Counted from the stretch's first letter, positions 1 to 14,000 are shown. The stretch is 64,000 nucleotides of DNA from Caprimulgus europaeus (GCA_907165065.1 OU015525.1:3042622-3106621), one strand, 5' to 3'. The notes: generated by a model not told the origin, from the letters alone. Translations and numbers: made by a program.

Positions 1-3000
1 GCAGAAGATGAAGACATGGAATTCTTGGTCCCTGGATGTCCAGGGCAGTGCTTTCCAAGTTACACTTCACCTGGTACTGGTGATCTATGAAGCTGTGCAA
101 TGTGTCCCACGTGTGGTGTGACAGCAAGGATGCAAGGGGATTGCTGAGAAAATGTGAGGGCTGACAAAGGGCTCAAAGTTTTTTTGGGGACTGGGTAGAA
201 CTTGTGGCACACATAGGGGAAAAAAAAAAAAAGGAAAAGAAAAAAAAAAAGGAAAGACATTGTGGAAACATCAGGGCAGAGCAGGCTCCACCATGGACAA
301 CAAGGTGGTGTAGCCCCTGCAGAACCATGTAAACTGTGATATTTATCATCTGCTCAGAAATTACTAATTAAGTAACAGGGATTAGAAAGACACAGTAAGT
401 GTGTCCATAAATTGAGCAGTTGTAAGGATTCAACTCCTTTCCCTGCCTTCTCACAGCCCCTACCAATGCAGATTCGCAGTGGAGGAGCAGGCAAAATAGA
501 ATATGAGAGTGCCTGAGAAGAACATTGGCTGAAGTAATCCCACAGACCTTTACCTTGACATCTCCTTCACCTGTGGAGAAGATCTGCTTTGAGAACAAGA
601 TTGACTGTTACTGAACTTCATATACTCCCAATCAACTGCTTACTTGATGGGGCAGTATTGGAAAAGCAACTAAAAGCATCCCATCGAACAAAAGATGGTG
701 TTGAAAAGGAATGAGACATATTCCCTTTGTCATTAATATCCCTGCAGACAGATGGTCATGCCAGGGGTGTTTCAGCCAGGCTACAGCCTCCAGATAAGTC
801 ACCAGAAGTGTGACATGGGCAGGGAAAGGACAATTTTCCATTAGTTTTCATAGGTTTTATTCTACCCTTGAGAAAAGACCTTTCTCCTCCCCAAAAGCTT
901 GCTCTGTTTCTTTTTGATTAAGCTCTGTATAGTTAAGGTTTACATATTTTTATTGAATTATTAATAATTACACAAGATAAACCTAGAACATAACATTTAG
1001 TATGTACAGTACAGAGGTGTATGGCACAAATAAACACCAGCACATCTTAGAAGATGCAGAATAGAGGGGCCTACCCTTGTAGTAACAAGTTCTTTAGACC
1101 ATCAGTTCTTTAGTCACATCCTAAACAAACACATCTGGCAGACTATGGATGATAGAAGAAGGATCACAGCACTGGGTGCAGCAGGTAAGCATGACTTCAG
1201 GGGTTGTACAACATGGCACAGCCTGAGCTGCACCCAGCTTTTGGATGTGTTTTCCCAAACCATCACCCCATTCCCAAAGAAAACTAGACAGTAGATGTTG
1301 TATTTGATTGACCAACTGCAATATGGAGCATGAAAGAGACTCTGGCAATGGGCTGCTACAGCTTGAGATCTCAGTCTGTTTATAGGGCAACGAGGTTTAT
1401 ACACCAGCTGTGTGAAAATCAGTGCTAGTACAGGAACTGTGATGGGGACTGTAAGGGTTGGAGATCACCAAAATTCCCAATACTGCCTAAGGTCTGACTT
1501 TTTCCTCAAGGTAGTATATTTATTCACTAGTGTCTTAAGAGGAGTTTTCTCCATGCAATGAAATTTTATGCAAGTTTTCAAGTGTTTGTGGCTCTGATCA
1601 ATCTGCTCACTGAGATTTTTGGTAGCTATCTATATTATTCCTTATGTGTCATGCTTTTCAGCACATCTACTTTGAATGTTTTCAGTGATTCAGGCAGTTG
1701 GTAGTTAAAAATATGCCCACTAATTGGAAACTGGTGAATCAATATGTTCAGATCTGTTGAAGGGGGAAAGTGTAGAGAAAGACCTGTCCCTGATGTAAAA
1801 TGGACAGGTTTTCATTCCTTCATTTACTAGCTGAATTTAGAAAGAGGTAGAAGTGTGGATAAATCTTTCTCCATGTCATTGCAATGATTATCATGAGATG
1901 TAACTTCTTTTGTTCATTAAGCCAAAGCTGCCAAAAAAATGTTTCCCATTGCTTTTGTGGGTTTTGTTGGTTGGGTTGGTTTTGTTTTTGTTTTCATTAA
2001 TCTACCCAGCTGGTTCCAGCTCAATAAAAATTATGGACCACTGGTCTTTTCTCTGAGATGTGTAGGAGATGGTGGGTATTTTGAAGCCTTGGAGCATCAA
2101 GAAAACATCACTCCTATATCCTGTTTCTCAAGTATTAGATCTGCTAGTATGCAGAGATCTGCATTTCCATGGTAATTTTATTGCCTTTCCAATAAGGAAC
2201 TCAAAGTGGCTTTGTCAGACACAGTCCTGTGATACTCTGAATTCACCAGCAGCAAGTTACATTTTTGGTACCATCATTTCAGTGTTTGCCATCCAGAGTG
2301 GCCCAGATTCCAAGAGATCCATCTCTCACCCACAAATCCCAACCATTCCTCCTACTTAGCCTGCTTGGATGCTGCACAAACAGATGATGCCTTTGCATTG
2401 CTCAGATAACCACCTTCATCAGCCTTGAGCAACCTCCCCAGTACTGCACCCAGCAGCACTGAGTCCCTCAGTGGCAGGGAATTAATATTTTTTGGTAGTC
2501 AAACACTGCGAGTTTGTGCCCAAAAGTCTTTCTGAGAGGGCAGAAGTAGGACAGGGGAAATCTGGGGAGACACAGTGGTCTCCTCCATCAGTAACTCATG
2601 GCTTGGAGAGCCTGCAAGCCTACGACCTCCCCACTCAGACTTGGCTGTGATTTCGGACTGTGTCTGAATCTCCATATTCAGAGAAGAGTTACTGTGTCAC
2701 TAAATGAATGAATATCATCTCTAAACCATATTCCACATCTTCTGCCTCTTTATCATTTTGGGCTTTTGCCCTTTCACAGTAGAAACATCTATGATTAAAG
2801 GTAAATCTCCTCAATCACTATCTCTCACATTACACCAATCCCTGGCTTAAATCCATAATGTAGTTTATTTTCCAAATGCTGGTTACTCCTTTGGGTTTGG
2901 TGTCATTTTGAACTAAGCAATTTATCTTGGTCTACTGGGGCACTATGTCCAGTCTAGTCTCAAACCATGCAGAAATTCAGCTGACTTTCAAGCCATGTGA

Positions 3001-5516
3001 GACCCAGTTCTAAGATGCTCTCAAGCATCTGGACAAGCTCTCTTACTCTCCATCCAAGAGAAGCAGAATCTTGCCCATCACCAAAACTATGGAGGAGAAT
3101 TTCTGCACCTCTGTGGGTCAGACTGCAGTAAACACAAATTATTGGATGCAATATCTTCCAATTATTTATCTCAGAAGTGCCTGTTTGCTTTATGTAAGGA
3201 CAAGAAGTCTACCACACTCATTGAGTTTGAAAGCTCTCTAGTACAGCTCAGTACTGTCTTATAATTAGACCTGCCAGAAATGCACTCCACCAAATTGGTC
3301 TTTACCCTTCAGAGGACAAGGGGCCATGCATTGCCCTCCATCATGACTGGTGCCTGTAGACAGATGTCTGCACAGGATCTTTGATTAGTCCTGTGATGCT
3401 CAAGGGTAGCTTGAGGATTAACAGGAGTGTCCCAAAGAAGTTTGCAGGGGCCAAGACCCCACTTCAGGTGGAAAGATGGCCCTTTTGCAGGGCTTGCTGC
3501 TCCCACAGAGCCAGCTGCATCACCTCTCCTGCAGCTGGAGAGAGCCCAGCAGATGCTGCAGAAGAAGACACACTGGGCAACGTTCCACAGGGACGTAGCA
3601 CTGCAATCCAGGATCCTTTCCAGCTCCTGGCCAGCACTGAGAGTAACTGAGCTGGCCTTACAGAGAACTCAGCTGGCTGTGGGGTTCCCATCAGTGCCTG
3701 CAGCTTCTCCATGATGCTTCTTCCCTCTGCACCAATGGAGCAGCACATCACTGTCATCCCTCTGCCAGGATTCCTTTTTTTTTTTTTCCTTTTTTTGTTG
3801 GCATCATCTGTCAATCTGACATCTCGTCACATGCAAGCCTCGCCTTCACTCACATCCTGCTGCTGGCAAAGACCTCCTGGAAGCAGTCTGGGAGGGTCTG
3901 TGCCAGGGACCTGCTGGGCTGGATCTTACTCTTGTGCTACTGCTGTGAGAGACACGTGGGCAGCCAGTGTCACCACAGCTGAGAGCACAACTGGACCAGA
4001 GTCTATAGGACTTGGACACCATGGATGTGGAAGTCTGGCAGGAGAAAATACTAGGCTTTTGCTGGGCAGGGCCATCCCTTTGCTGACATCAGCTATTTTT
4101 TGTATTTCATATTTTTCCAGGTCTTGAGTGGATGTGAAATAGCTTATCCTCTATAAACTCTTTTAATTGCTAGGGAAGACGTGGGCTTTGCTTTGGCATC
4201 CCCAGCTAAAGACTCCCTCTAAATCCCTTCCTGGGCTGTACCCTCTGGCTGGTCTTTACATCTCCTCCATCCTGACTTCTCTGAACAACCTGTCTGCAGT
4301 TGCTGCTCCTGGAAGAGCAGAGGAATGTGGCAAGCTTGCAGCAGGACAACACAACCGCCCATGCTCCATTCAGGGATACCACAGCCCAAGCCAGTCATGC
4401 TGCAGCAGTGGCTATGACGGCGGGGAATTAGAGATGCCACTGAGCCCAGATGCAGTATCCAGCTGCACAGCAGGAAGAAATGCCAAGTTATAAACATGAT
4501 GGCTGAACACAAGCCTAGTCATTGTCCGATCACCCCCAGAGTCACCACATCACCACCACCACAGCTGAGCCTTCATACCACTCAAATTTCTGACATTGTT
4601 CACTGCTGCACACTGGCAAAGTCCTGCTGGGTTGGATAGAACACAGCTAATGTACATCAGAATATGACCTGCTCTCCCTTATAATCTATGTCACAGCTCT
4701 AGCTCTTCAAATCACCTGTCTGAAGCATTTCTAGAGCACAAACTGTTTTCAAGGTCACTGGGCAATGATTTTAACCTGTAAACAGGGTCAACACCCCTTG
4801 CTTTGCCCAAGACCCATGATGTGCTAAGTTCTTGACAAAAAAGGGAGCTGTGAAGGGAGAATTCAAAACCTCTCCAGATTGTACCTGGAATAGATCTATG
4901 ACCGATTCATTCCCATCTTCCCAGATCACACTCTCTGATATTCCCACTTATTAATCCTTTCTTATTGCAGGAGAGTGGAAGGTCCTGCTGCAGAACCTAC
5001 CAGATACAAGTCCTTGCATAGCACTAAAACCCTAGTGACAGAGGAAAGCAATCCTGCTCTCTCCCCATCACACCTTGCACACCTCCTCCTAGTCAATGGG
5101 AAGGCATGACATAGACATCAGCAAAGAGGTTCTATTGCAGTAAGGTCAGCTTTGGCTTAATGAACCATGATTGTTCAAGCAGTTCAGACAAAGCAATGAT
5201 TTAGAAGTAGGCAGGGTGATGAGAAGTGGACTGTGAGGAGCATGGTCTGGTTAACACTACTTCTAACACTTTTTGCCTTCTCTGGCTAATGGCAACAACA
5301 CAAAACCCTGTAGGGCAATGGGATGGGAACAAACTGGGTGATGCTCAGTTTGTGGCTTGTTGGGTAAGTCCACACTAAGCTGGGAGGAAAAGAATTGGTT
5401 AGCTGGGTCATTGAAACAGCAAAGCGAGTCAATGCAGTGAGCCCAGCCCAGCTGGGAAGTGCAGTGACCAGGCAGTGTGCTAGCTCCAGAGACTGTTGTG
5501 GTAGGTCAGAGCTTAC
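1..5516 (-). other. ADGRB1: ADGRB1 intron after the linker exon (partial)
   Basis: This is non-coding sequence between the linker exon donor and the window edge. I looked on the minus strand for the TSR2 signature (WSxWSxCSxxCGxG with spaced cysteines) and saw none. It contains an A-rich tract at 220-256, a G/T-rich low-complexity patch at about 1955-2000 and a T-rich tract at about 3775-3797. There is no recognisable mobile element and no credible second gene. Confidence 0.7.
220..256 (+). repeat. A-rich low-complexity tract
   Basis: Poly-A interrupted by GG, i.e. polypyrimidine on the gene strand. Confidence 0.9.
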
Positions 5517-5624
5517 CTATTTGAGGTGCAGGGTACCCGTAGTGCTGCAGTTCATCAGTGTCCTCTCGCTTTCTGTTATCTGTGGACCTCAGCGATTGGC
5601 TTCTGGAATTATAGCGTCCATTGG
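5517..5624 (-). CDS. ADGRB1: ADGRB1 exon encoding the TSR1-TSR2 linker
   Basis: This 108-nt exon is phase 1 at both ends and encodes residues 303-338. The first codon is completed by the A left over from the TSR1 exon. The peptide starts [20 protein letters not shown] and ends with [13 protein letters not shown]. It aligns without gaps to the mammalian BAI1 linker after TSR1, which shares [15 protein letters not shown]-[YF]-P-A-P-Q. Acceptor: CCATAG on the minus strand (AG at 5625-5626), with a weak pyrimidine tract. Donor: G|GTAAGC (5511-5516). The segment contains the S-L bond (S313-L314) reported for human BAI1 as the MMP14 site releasing Vasculostatin-40, and a basic RKR cluster just after it. 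The exon is short and has no start codon, so no simple ORF reveals it. The next exon (TSR2) was not found between here and position 1. Confidence 0.92.
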
Positions 5625-7450
5625 CTATGGCAAGGTAATGGGTCATGTAAATACACCTTGGTTCACTCTGCAAGATCTTTCACTACAAAGGTTACATGTA
5701 TAAACAACAGCAACCTGCAATGTTTGGCTGACATGACCACTTGTTTTCCAACCCCAGCTCCCCTGGCCACCAGCAGTCCCCAAGGCCTGCAAGACAGACT
5801 GGCTGGCAGTTCAACCCCTTGTTCCTCAGCGAGACTTGAGACCATGCAGAATATGATCCCTTATGCCTGGTCTTCAATCAGTTGCAATTAATTTCTAGGG
5901 TGTCTGTACACTTTGCTCTACTTGTGGAGGATTTAGTCTTTTTGATGTGCTGACAATTAATATCAACATCCCTAGCAGTGTTTTTAGATCTATAGTGACA
6001 ACTGGCAATATTGTTTTGGTGGAAAACTCTACCTTGCAACCAACATCTACTTTTGCAATGCTCTTTAGAGTAACCAGAAAATGCTGAGTAGAATAGGCAG
6101 GTGAGGGCAGGTGAAAAGAAAAAGGATAGCTCAAAAGGATGTCTCCTTCACAGACTTGACCCTACCACCAGCAACAAGGAGAGATGAAGTTCTGCTATCA
6201 ACAAAGTGACTTATGTATCAACAGAGTTATGGCTGGGCACTTTTCCAACTGAGGTGAAAGAGTAAAGCTGCTGATCCTGGTGTCCTAACTGAAAGTCTCC
6301 CACTGAAGGCCATGGTGTTAAGATCAGAAGGTAAATAATGTGCTCACAGTAAAGACATTTAATTCCTGACTGACAGCTAGCACCCCTACTCCTTCCAAAC
6401 CCACACTTCTGCCAGCTTTGCCTTTGAACCCCATGTAAATCAGCTCTGAATTTGCTAAAGAGAAAACTAAAATTTACATTCTCCATGGTATGGGGCATGT
6501 TGCAACCCTGACACATGCCCTCCTTAGTAAACAGAGAAACAACCAAACAATAGCAAGCAAATCCCACCCACCAGTACTGCTTGCTGTAAATCAGGAGAGC
6601 TCAGCTGACTTCACCAGAGTCATGCAGAATAGCAGAAAGCAGAGCTGAGCCCAAGTAATCTGTGATCTGGCAACCAATTTGTTTCCAAACAGCAAGTACC
6701 AGACAGAGGATCTTTTTTTTTTCCCCAAGGAAGTAAAACAGTTAGACATCTTTTCAAGAAGTACAAACTGCCAAGAGATGATGGTGACAAATTTGATCCC
6801 GGAACTCTGAGAAAATTAGCAAAGGTTAATGAAGCTTCATTGTGGTGGCAGGAGTCTATATTGGCAACCAAAAAGGGAAAGCAAAGGAGGGAGAGGAGTG
6901 ACTCAGAGAGTCCCTGCCAGGAGCCAGATTTTATATTCAGAAGCTTATTTAATGGAAGAGGCCCATTTAGTTTGTGAAATTATAATATTCCCCATCACTC
7001 TTGCCCAAAAGCAGAATTTAAGGAACATAAGAACTTGTTTCATTGCCTCCTCCAAACCTTCCTTGCACCAACTGGTTTCAGGCTGATGGCTGGAAGGGGT
7101 GGGAAAGAGCAGTCACCCACCTGCCATCATCAAGGGTAAGGCACCAACAGCTGGACATCAGGACTACAAATATCCTGATATTTGCATACATCTTGGTTTT
7201 GTCCAGCTCTTTATTGGAATAGAAAGGGCTCAAATCCTGTAGTGTCTAGAAAGTCATGAAACTCCTGTGGGAGATGCAATATAAAGAAAAAAAGCCAACC
7301 TCTAACTAGCTTTCCAATATCTGATGTCTTGAGTTTGCTTATGAGTCAGGTTTAATTAGTCTCATATTTGGGACACATTACAAACCCTGCCCCGTTCCCA
7401 CCACCCATTGCTGGCTACACCCATGCACACACCACACCCACACACTGCAT

Positions 7451-7950
7451 TCAGTTTTGTGCCCTTCACTACAGCAAAGACATTGAGGTGCTGGAGTGTG
7501 TCCAGAGAAGGGCAATGGAGCTGGGGAAGGGTCTGGAGAACAAGTCTTACAAGGAGCGGCTCAGGGAGATGGGGTTGTTTAACCTGGAGAAAAGGAGGCT
7601 GAGGGGAGACCTTCTCGCTCTGCTCTCTCCAACTACCTGAAAGGAGGGTGGAGAAAGGTGGGGGTCGGTCTCCTCTCACAGGTAACAAGTGATAGAACAA
7701 GAGGAAATGGCCTCAAGTTGTGCCAGGGAAGGTTTAGTTTGGATATGAGGAAAAACTTCTCCAAAAGGATAGTCAAGCATTGAAACAGGCTGCCCAGGGT
7801 GGTGGTGGAGTCACCTTCCCTGGTGGTATTTAAAAGACAGGTAGATGAGGTGCTTAGGGACATGGTTTAGAGGTGGAATCGCTCGTGTTTGGTTTATGGT
7901 TGGACTCGGTGATCTTAAAGTTCTTTTCCAGCCACTATGATTCTGTGATT
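7451..7950 (+). mobile_element. CR1 LINE 3' fragment
   Basis: The strand carries the end of CR1 ORF2 followed by the 3' UTR. Fragments such as [29 protein letters not shown] and [13 protein letters not shown] (7490-7610) match the CR1 C-terminal region. The copy continues through GGTGGTGGAGTCACCTTCCC to the terminal CACTATGATTCTGTGATT. It is frameshifted and 5'-truncated, as usual for CR1, and lies antisense to ADGRB1. Confidence 0.9.
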
Positions 7951-8177
7951 TTCACCTGCTCTGATTTAAGTCCTCTTCATGAAAGCATACAAACCACAAG
8001 AATACACAAAATATCCATCTGCAGAAATCCCAAAGACTTCAGAGATTTGTTTAGGCTGGGAGCAGAAACAGGGCAACAAGGGATAGATGTGGAGTTTGGA
8101 TGGCTTTGTCAGCTGTCCAGAGCAAGGAAGTTGACAAGGAAAACCTGAGATTGAATATCCCATAAGCAGCCAATGAG

Positions 8178-8236
8178 CATGGATGGATGGATGGACAGAG
8201 AGACAGGAAGCAAGATAGAAAGAAAGAAAGATAAAA
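8178..8236 (+). repeat. (GGAT)n followed by GAAA-rich purine tract
   Basis: Four GGAT units are followed by GACAGAGAGACAGGAAG and AGAAAGAAAGAAAGATAAAA. Confidence 0.85.
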
Positions 8237-11002
8237 GAGCAAAATCAAAATTTTAAATGCAACCTTGGCATCCTGGACCTCCTCTCACCAGGTTTTTGGA
8301 CCCCATGTTATTGATATCTCCTAAGGACTGGTCGTGGTCTCAAAGGAGCTGCATGATTTCCTTTGCTCCCTGATGGATATGACAAGCCTGTGCTGTAACT
8401 ATTGAACCTAATTAAAGGCAATCAGGTCATGTGCCTGAATATTTGACTCTTCCAGTTCACTCCAAATCTCCCCTAGCAAAGACTGGCTCCAGACCCATGC
8501 TGGGGTCACTTCATTGCAGCAGGCAGGTTGCCTCCCCTTTGGAAAAGATGTTGCAGAGAAGAAGGTCTTTCTTCATTTAAGATGGAAAATGGTCTAGATT
8601 TAACTGGACAATTGCCTCAAATATATGTAAAAAAAATCAACCATGGCTCAGAACCAAGCTGGGAGAAGCCAGGTCGCTTATACACAAGATAAATTTGGTA
8701 CAAGTGATGCTTGCTGTGGGTTTCATACACCTGAACTTTATAGAGTGCAGGCCACAAAATAAAGGCAGAGGAGAATTGGTTAGATTTCAGCAGTCCACTT
8801 CTCAAAACAGAGTCAGTAGAGAGGAGTAATTCTAGGATCAAAGGGAGATCTAGACTTGATTTACATCCCAGCTGTATAAATGCTGTGAGGATTGTTGAAA
8901 AACCCAGCACCTTGGAGAAGTCAGCATGAAGGCAAGAGAAATGATGCCTTTGAAGGGAATACAGAGACCTTTCAATTGCAAGTGGAGGCAAGAACATGAG
9001 TTTTGGGAAGAACATAGCTCAGTTGTTGATGGGGAGTGCAGTGCTGGCAGTAGTGGGAAGAGGAAGCAGGTGACCAACACTTCCAATGAGAACTTGTAAT
9101 GTGTCAGATAACACCTTGCAACACAACTGAGGTGAACAAAATGGAATGCAGAAACTTTGCAGTGTTGTGGGCCAAGGTTTTAACATCCAAGCATGTCTCA
9201 CCAGAGCCACACACTCTTCCCTCTATACTCATCCCCCAAACAGGAGAGGCAAAGAAAATAGGATCATGAAAATTATTCAAGCAAGCTGGGGCAGTGGGAA
9301 TGAAAGGGTGGATGACAGCAAAGATTGGAAAGGGATGATTTAAAAAAAAATCCATTGAAATGGGATAAATGTATCTCAGTGTAAGAAAAATGAAAGAGCA
9401 GATGTTGGGTATGGAGTTTCTGGGGCTCCTAAAGAAGCAAAATGGGAAAGGCAGATTCATGAACAACCCCTAAAACTCAAGATCTCAGCAGATGTACAAG
9501 AGGGTCATTTTGTAGGCCACTGGATATATGGCAATTGCCAGCTAAGGAATGGCCCAAAGGAATTTGGTTTGAATATCTGAGACCTGTGAAAATGTCACTG
9601 GGTGAGATGTGTGACTCCCAGATACTAAATGTCCAAAGTATCATTAAAAGCAGGGACAGGGTGATGTCCTTGCAAGCAGCAGCAAGTACATATGGGACAA
9701 GGCACCCTTCCAGCTTGCCATGAATTCTAACTTGGCCTGTGGGGAATGTTCTCACACATGCACATGATATTTCACCTCAGTGGCTGCAGCAAAAAAGCTA
9801 TTTTTAATCAAAATCAAAGGTGGCAGAAAATGAGACTGAGGCCCAGTTTTTTGAGTGTCATGTTGAACATCCATTTCTTCACACCACTAACAGTTATATA
9901 GATGAAGGACTAGATTCTGAACCCAGTTGTTGCTGGAAATCCAGCATGGATAGATGGGACTGCACTGGTGTCACACTTTTGCACCTGAGGGCAGGACATG
10001 GCCACCCCTTTCCCAGCCTAGGGGAGATGTATCTGCCCAATCTGCACATTCATAAATATCAGATATGGTTTTGTGTTGCTCCTGCCAGATGGGATGGCAG
10101 GATTTCAGCTGGCTCCTCTGCTGATTTTCATTCCTCAGGAATAACTGCAGGCTGCCTAAATCTCTGATTATTCTTGCATTTCTTTGTCACTGCCAAATTC
10201 CAGTGCCAGGGTCAGGCCCATGACATCTACCCTCTGGTTTGGAAGATGTCCTGCCACATTACCCATCCAGCTTCCGTGCAAGGACCCTCTGCATGCCAGG
10301 TTGTGAGCAACCACAACTTTTAGCAGCGTGCAGTCAAGAGGGGCCACCAGAACACAGCGGTTGTCCTCCTTCATCCAAAGGAGGTGGACCTGGAAAGCTC
10401 TTCTGCAAGCACTTGCCATTACACTCAGGTTGCCTTTTTTCCTCCCTCTAGAAAACAGCAACTCCTAGCCAAATCCAACAGATGGAGGAAATCTCCTCTG
10501 TCTGTGCTGGAGAGGAAGATATCACCGGGTCCTTTGCCTCTAGCAAGGAAAAATCAGAGTTACAATGAACACTGAATGTTGTCCTTCAGATTATGTCTCT
10601 TGAGCTGAAGAGCTGCCATGAAAAAAGGCCCTGCCTAAGCCAAGCTTCTCTTACCAGACAACATTTCCCTTCCAGTTTGGGATGTGCCTTCATTACAGTT
10701 TTTCTTCAGTTTTTTACAGCTTTAGGTTTTGCCCATGGAGATAACTTATCTGGCTCACTTTCTGTTGGGTTTGGGTATGCATCCCTGGGGAAATTTAGAC
10801 AGATGAAGATCACCAAGCAAGCAACTCCATTACACAAAATGGCAGAGATGGTGGTCCAAGTGAGTGGAAAAACACAAAGACCACATACAAGTGGCACCTG
10901 TGGAGTCATTCCTCTCTCCCTCTGAAGTGATTTCAAACAACAGTATGGTCTCCAGACAATGTGTTCAGACTCAGCTCTGGGAACCATGTGGCTATACCTA
11001 TA

Positions 11003-11087
11003 TTGGGGTTGGAACTAGATGATCTGGGGTGGGAGCTAGATGATCTTTAAGGTCTCTTCCTACCCTAACCATTCTATGATTCTATGG
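11003..11087 (+). mobile_element. CR1 LINE 3' end, very short copy
   Basis: Only the last 85 bases are present: the GTTGGAACTAGATGATCT motif, TTTAAGGTCTCTTCCTACCC and the terminal ATTCTATGATTCTATG. The GGAGCTAGATGATCT segment occurs twice in tandem (about 11009-11026 and 11031-11047), a small internal duplication. Confidence 0.85.
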
Positions 11088-14000
11088 TATTTCAGAGACC
11101 AAGCTGCATGAAGTCACACCTCTAGGAAAGTCTGAGAACCACCTTTCCTGCTGCTGCATACTTAGAACTCCTGAAGGTCCACCTGGGGCAGCTCTGGAAG
11201 AGGAAGAATGACAGGACCTGGAGAAGGTCCACCTAGGGGAGTGTGACAAGGAAGATTGGATCTTTCTACCACATTTGCCATGGCCAGGCAAAATAAAACA
11301 ACCAGTGAAACCTTCACAGATCCTCCACAATATTTAATTTCAGCAGCTCCATGGAGCTGAGTGGTAACACCCAAGGTTGTTCCCACTGAGAACATACCCC
11401 AAATGCCATATCAGACTAAAACCTCTCCCTGTTGCTGGAGATCCAAATAAACAGCTAGAACACTCTTGTTAATCACCCATCAGCTTATAAGCCTCTTTGG
11501 CAGAAGCAAGGAAGTAGAAGCTAAAGAAAAGAGATGGCTTTACCCTTGTTTTGAAAGTGGTAGTGATTTTTGTGTTATTCTAACCTAACTTGCTTAGCCA
11601 GCAACTGATTTTACTTTTCAGTGGTGGTTTATTTTTTCATTAGTTTCCTTGGACATGTTTCAATTTACCCTTAACACACAGAGAAAAATATGAGAGTGCT
11701 CATCCCTGTTTTGTTTTGCAGTTTTATCAGGACTATAGATGCCTCTTTGGTCAAGGAAAAGAGTATTATTTCCTGTTTGTTGTCTACTAGAAAATTAACG
11801 TGTCAACTACTCTACAATACCTGGAGAGCTAGTCAGGTATAATTACAAGCTACTGAAATGCTTGCACAATTCAGGATAAAGATATTCCTCTGTCCAGTTC
11901 TTCTTCTTTTTTTTTTTTTTTAATTAAAAAAATGAATTAAAATCTATTTAACTGCAATGTGTAACAAGCACTTCGGAAAAAAATAGTTCAAGTGGAAGAA
12001 TGAACATCCTACTCATCCCTAACAAATCTATGAACAAAAGTCAATATGAGCAAAACAGTGACACATTTAAAACAGGTTTTCTATTCTACTTTTAAATCCT
12101 CAGATCATAGTAAAGAGAAGGAAAGGATATGTGTAAAAAAATTAAAAGCCCTTCCTGGGTCAAAAGTGCAGCTCTCTTGGGTGTGGCTACAAAAGCAACA
12201 AGGAACAAATTCACTGAGGAGCAAGGTCAGAGCCAAATGCACAGCTTTGGCAGATAAGAGTTACAGGTTTATCTTGAGGTAGGACACAGACCTCAAGATG
12301 TGCATAGACAAGTCTTCTTCAAAGATTAATTGTTCATATCATCCCCCAAATGCTTTCCAGCTTGCCAACGTGAAAACATCACGACAGGGCTCAGTAGTTT
12401 GTCTGCAAAGATACCCTTGGGAAAGTTAATCAGAATTAATTTATTTATTTCAAAGGCATAAATCAATTTGTGCTGCCTCAACTCTGTAGTCTTTCCAAAC
12501 TAGAGCCTTCCACTTAGCTCAAGATCCTTTCTTCCCAAATATGCCCAGCTGAACTAACCACACTGCAATTTGGAGCAGGAGTTGACTGGATATGTAATGG
12601 AAAGAGGACAGGAACACAAGTGAAATCATTTATTGAATCATAACCCCCCCTGGGCATGATCAGGCTTTTCTGCACTTAGGATCAGCTTTCTTTAATGTTG
12701 TGTTCTGGAAAAGGTGAGTGAGTAAAGAGTGAGTAAATAACAATTCATCCTTCACTGTTGTGCTCTGTGCAATGAGTAGAGCTGGAAGTGCAACTCAGGC
12801 TCCATAGTTGCCCACCATTCCACTTCATCTCTCCTTGCTGCAGCAGCTTCAGGTCTATCAAAAAGAAAAGATTTGCCCCTAGGGCAGATCAAGGGAATAT
12901 GTTATTCCCCTTGCTCAGTGCTGGTAAGGTTGGACCTGGAAAACTGTTTCCAGTCTGGTCCTCCATCCCCCAGTTCAAGAAGGTTATGAAGGAATCAAAC
13001 GGGTCCCATGCAGGGCTTTGAAGATGGTTAGGGATGAGGACAGATGTACTGCTGGGGAGCAGGGTGCCTGCCTTGTTTGTCCATCATAGGAGGAAAACTC
13101 AAGGGGTTTTTTTGCCTGCTGTCTCATGTGCCCCCATGTCCAAAGAACAGCTACACTTGCACAACCCCTTCTACCCACACACAATGCCATCTCCACCTTC
13201 TTCACAGTGTTGTCCACCAAGACCAGTTTGGCCCCTTGTCCAGATTTATTGAGGCACACTCAAATCCCACAGCTGGAATCCCCTTCAGGTTCAGCTTCTA
13301 GGTCCCTGCCCATAAATGGGTGCACTTTTACCCTCACTGCCCCAAGCCACAACTGCATTAAAGCAACAAAGTCACCAGTAAGCGTGGGAGACATAGATTA
13401 AATTTCCCTCGTGTGGGCAAACCTCAGAGGGAAATTAGCAACTGTGAGTCAAAGAGATAAAATTCAACATACCAGAAGGTTTAATTTAAAAAAAAAAAAT
13501 CTAATTGCAACAAGATTTAAATTTATGGAAGTGGTAAAAAATGCATGAAATCATTTTAGCCCTTATTAGAGAAATATATTTATGTCCCTCTATTTGAACT
13601 TCCCTTTCATTAGGAAATACTACCCTGCCTTTGAAGACAGCTGAACTTTCCCTAGTTATTTGACTAGTTGGAAGAGTTATTCAAACATTCTCTACTATAA
13701 ATTTGAAATAAAAAGAAGGGAATAATTATAATCAGCCATTTTCTTGCATTTGCTGGGCTGAGCTTCTTCTGCTGTTGTTTTTGCCTCTCTATCCCTCTTT
13801 CCACTTAGCTAATGCAAAAGAAGAACTGGGTATGAAAGTGCTGGATGTTCACCAGCTCAACTCATCGATATCTCTCTGCTGAAAGGTGTTGACAATCTGT
13901 CCTCTGCTCTCTGGAGAAGAGAACCTGGAAAGAAGCTGCATTACAGTGGAGCATCTGCCAAAGAATTTGCCTTGCTCAAGCCCTAGTTTAATGGTCAGAT

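Noticed and set aside
13735..13815. Possible small exon with basic/acidic coding on the minus strand
   Set aside because: Frames contain stops and no matching acceptor/donor pair in phase 1; the TSR1-linker order is already satisfied by the exon at 5517-5624.
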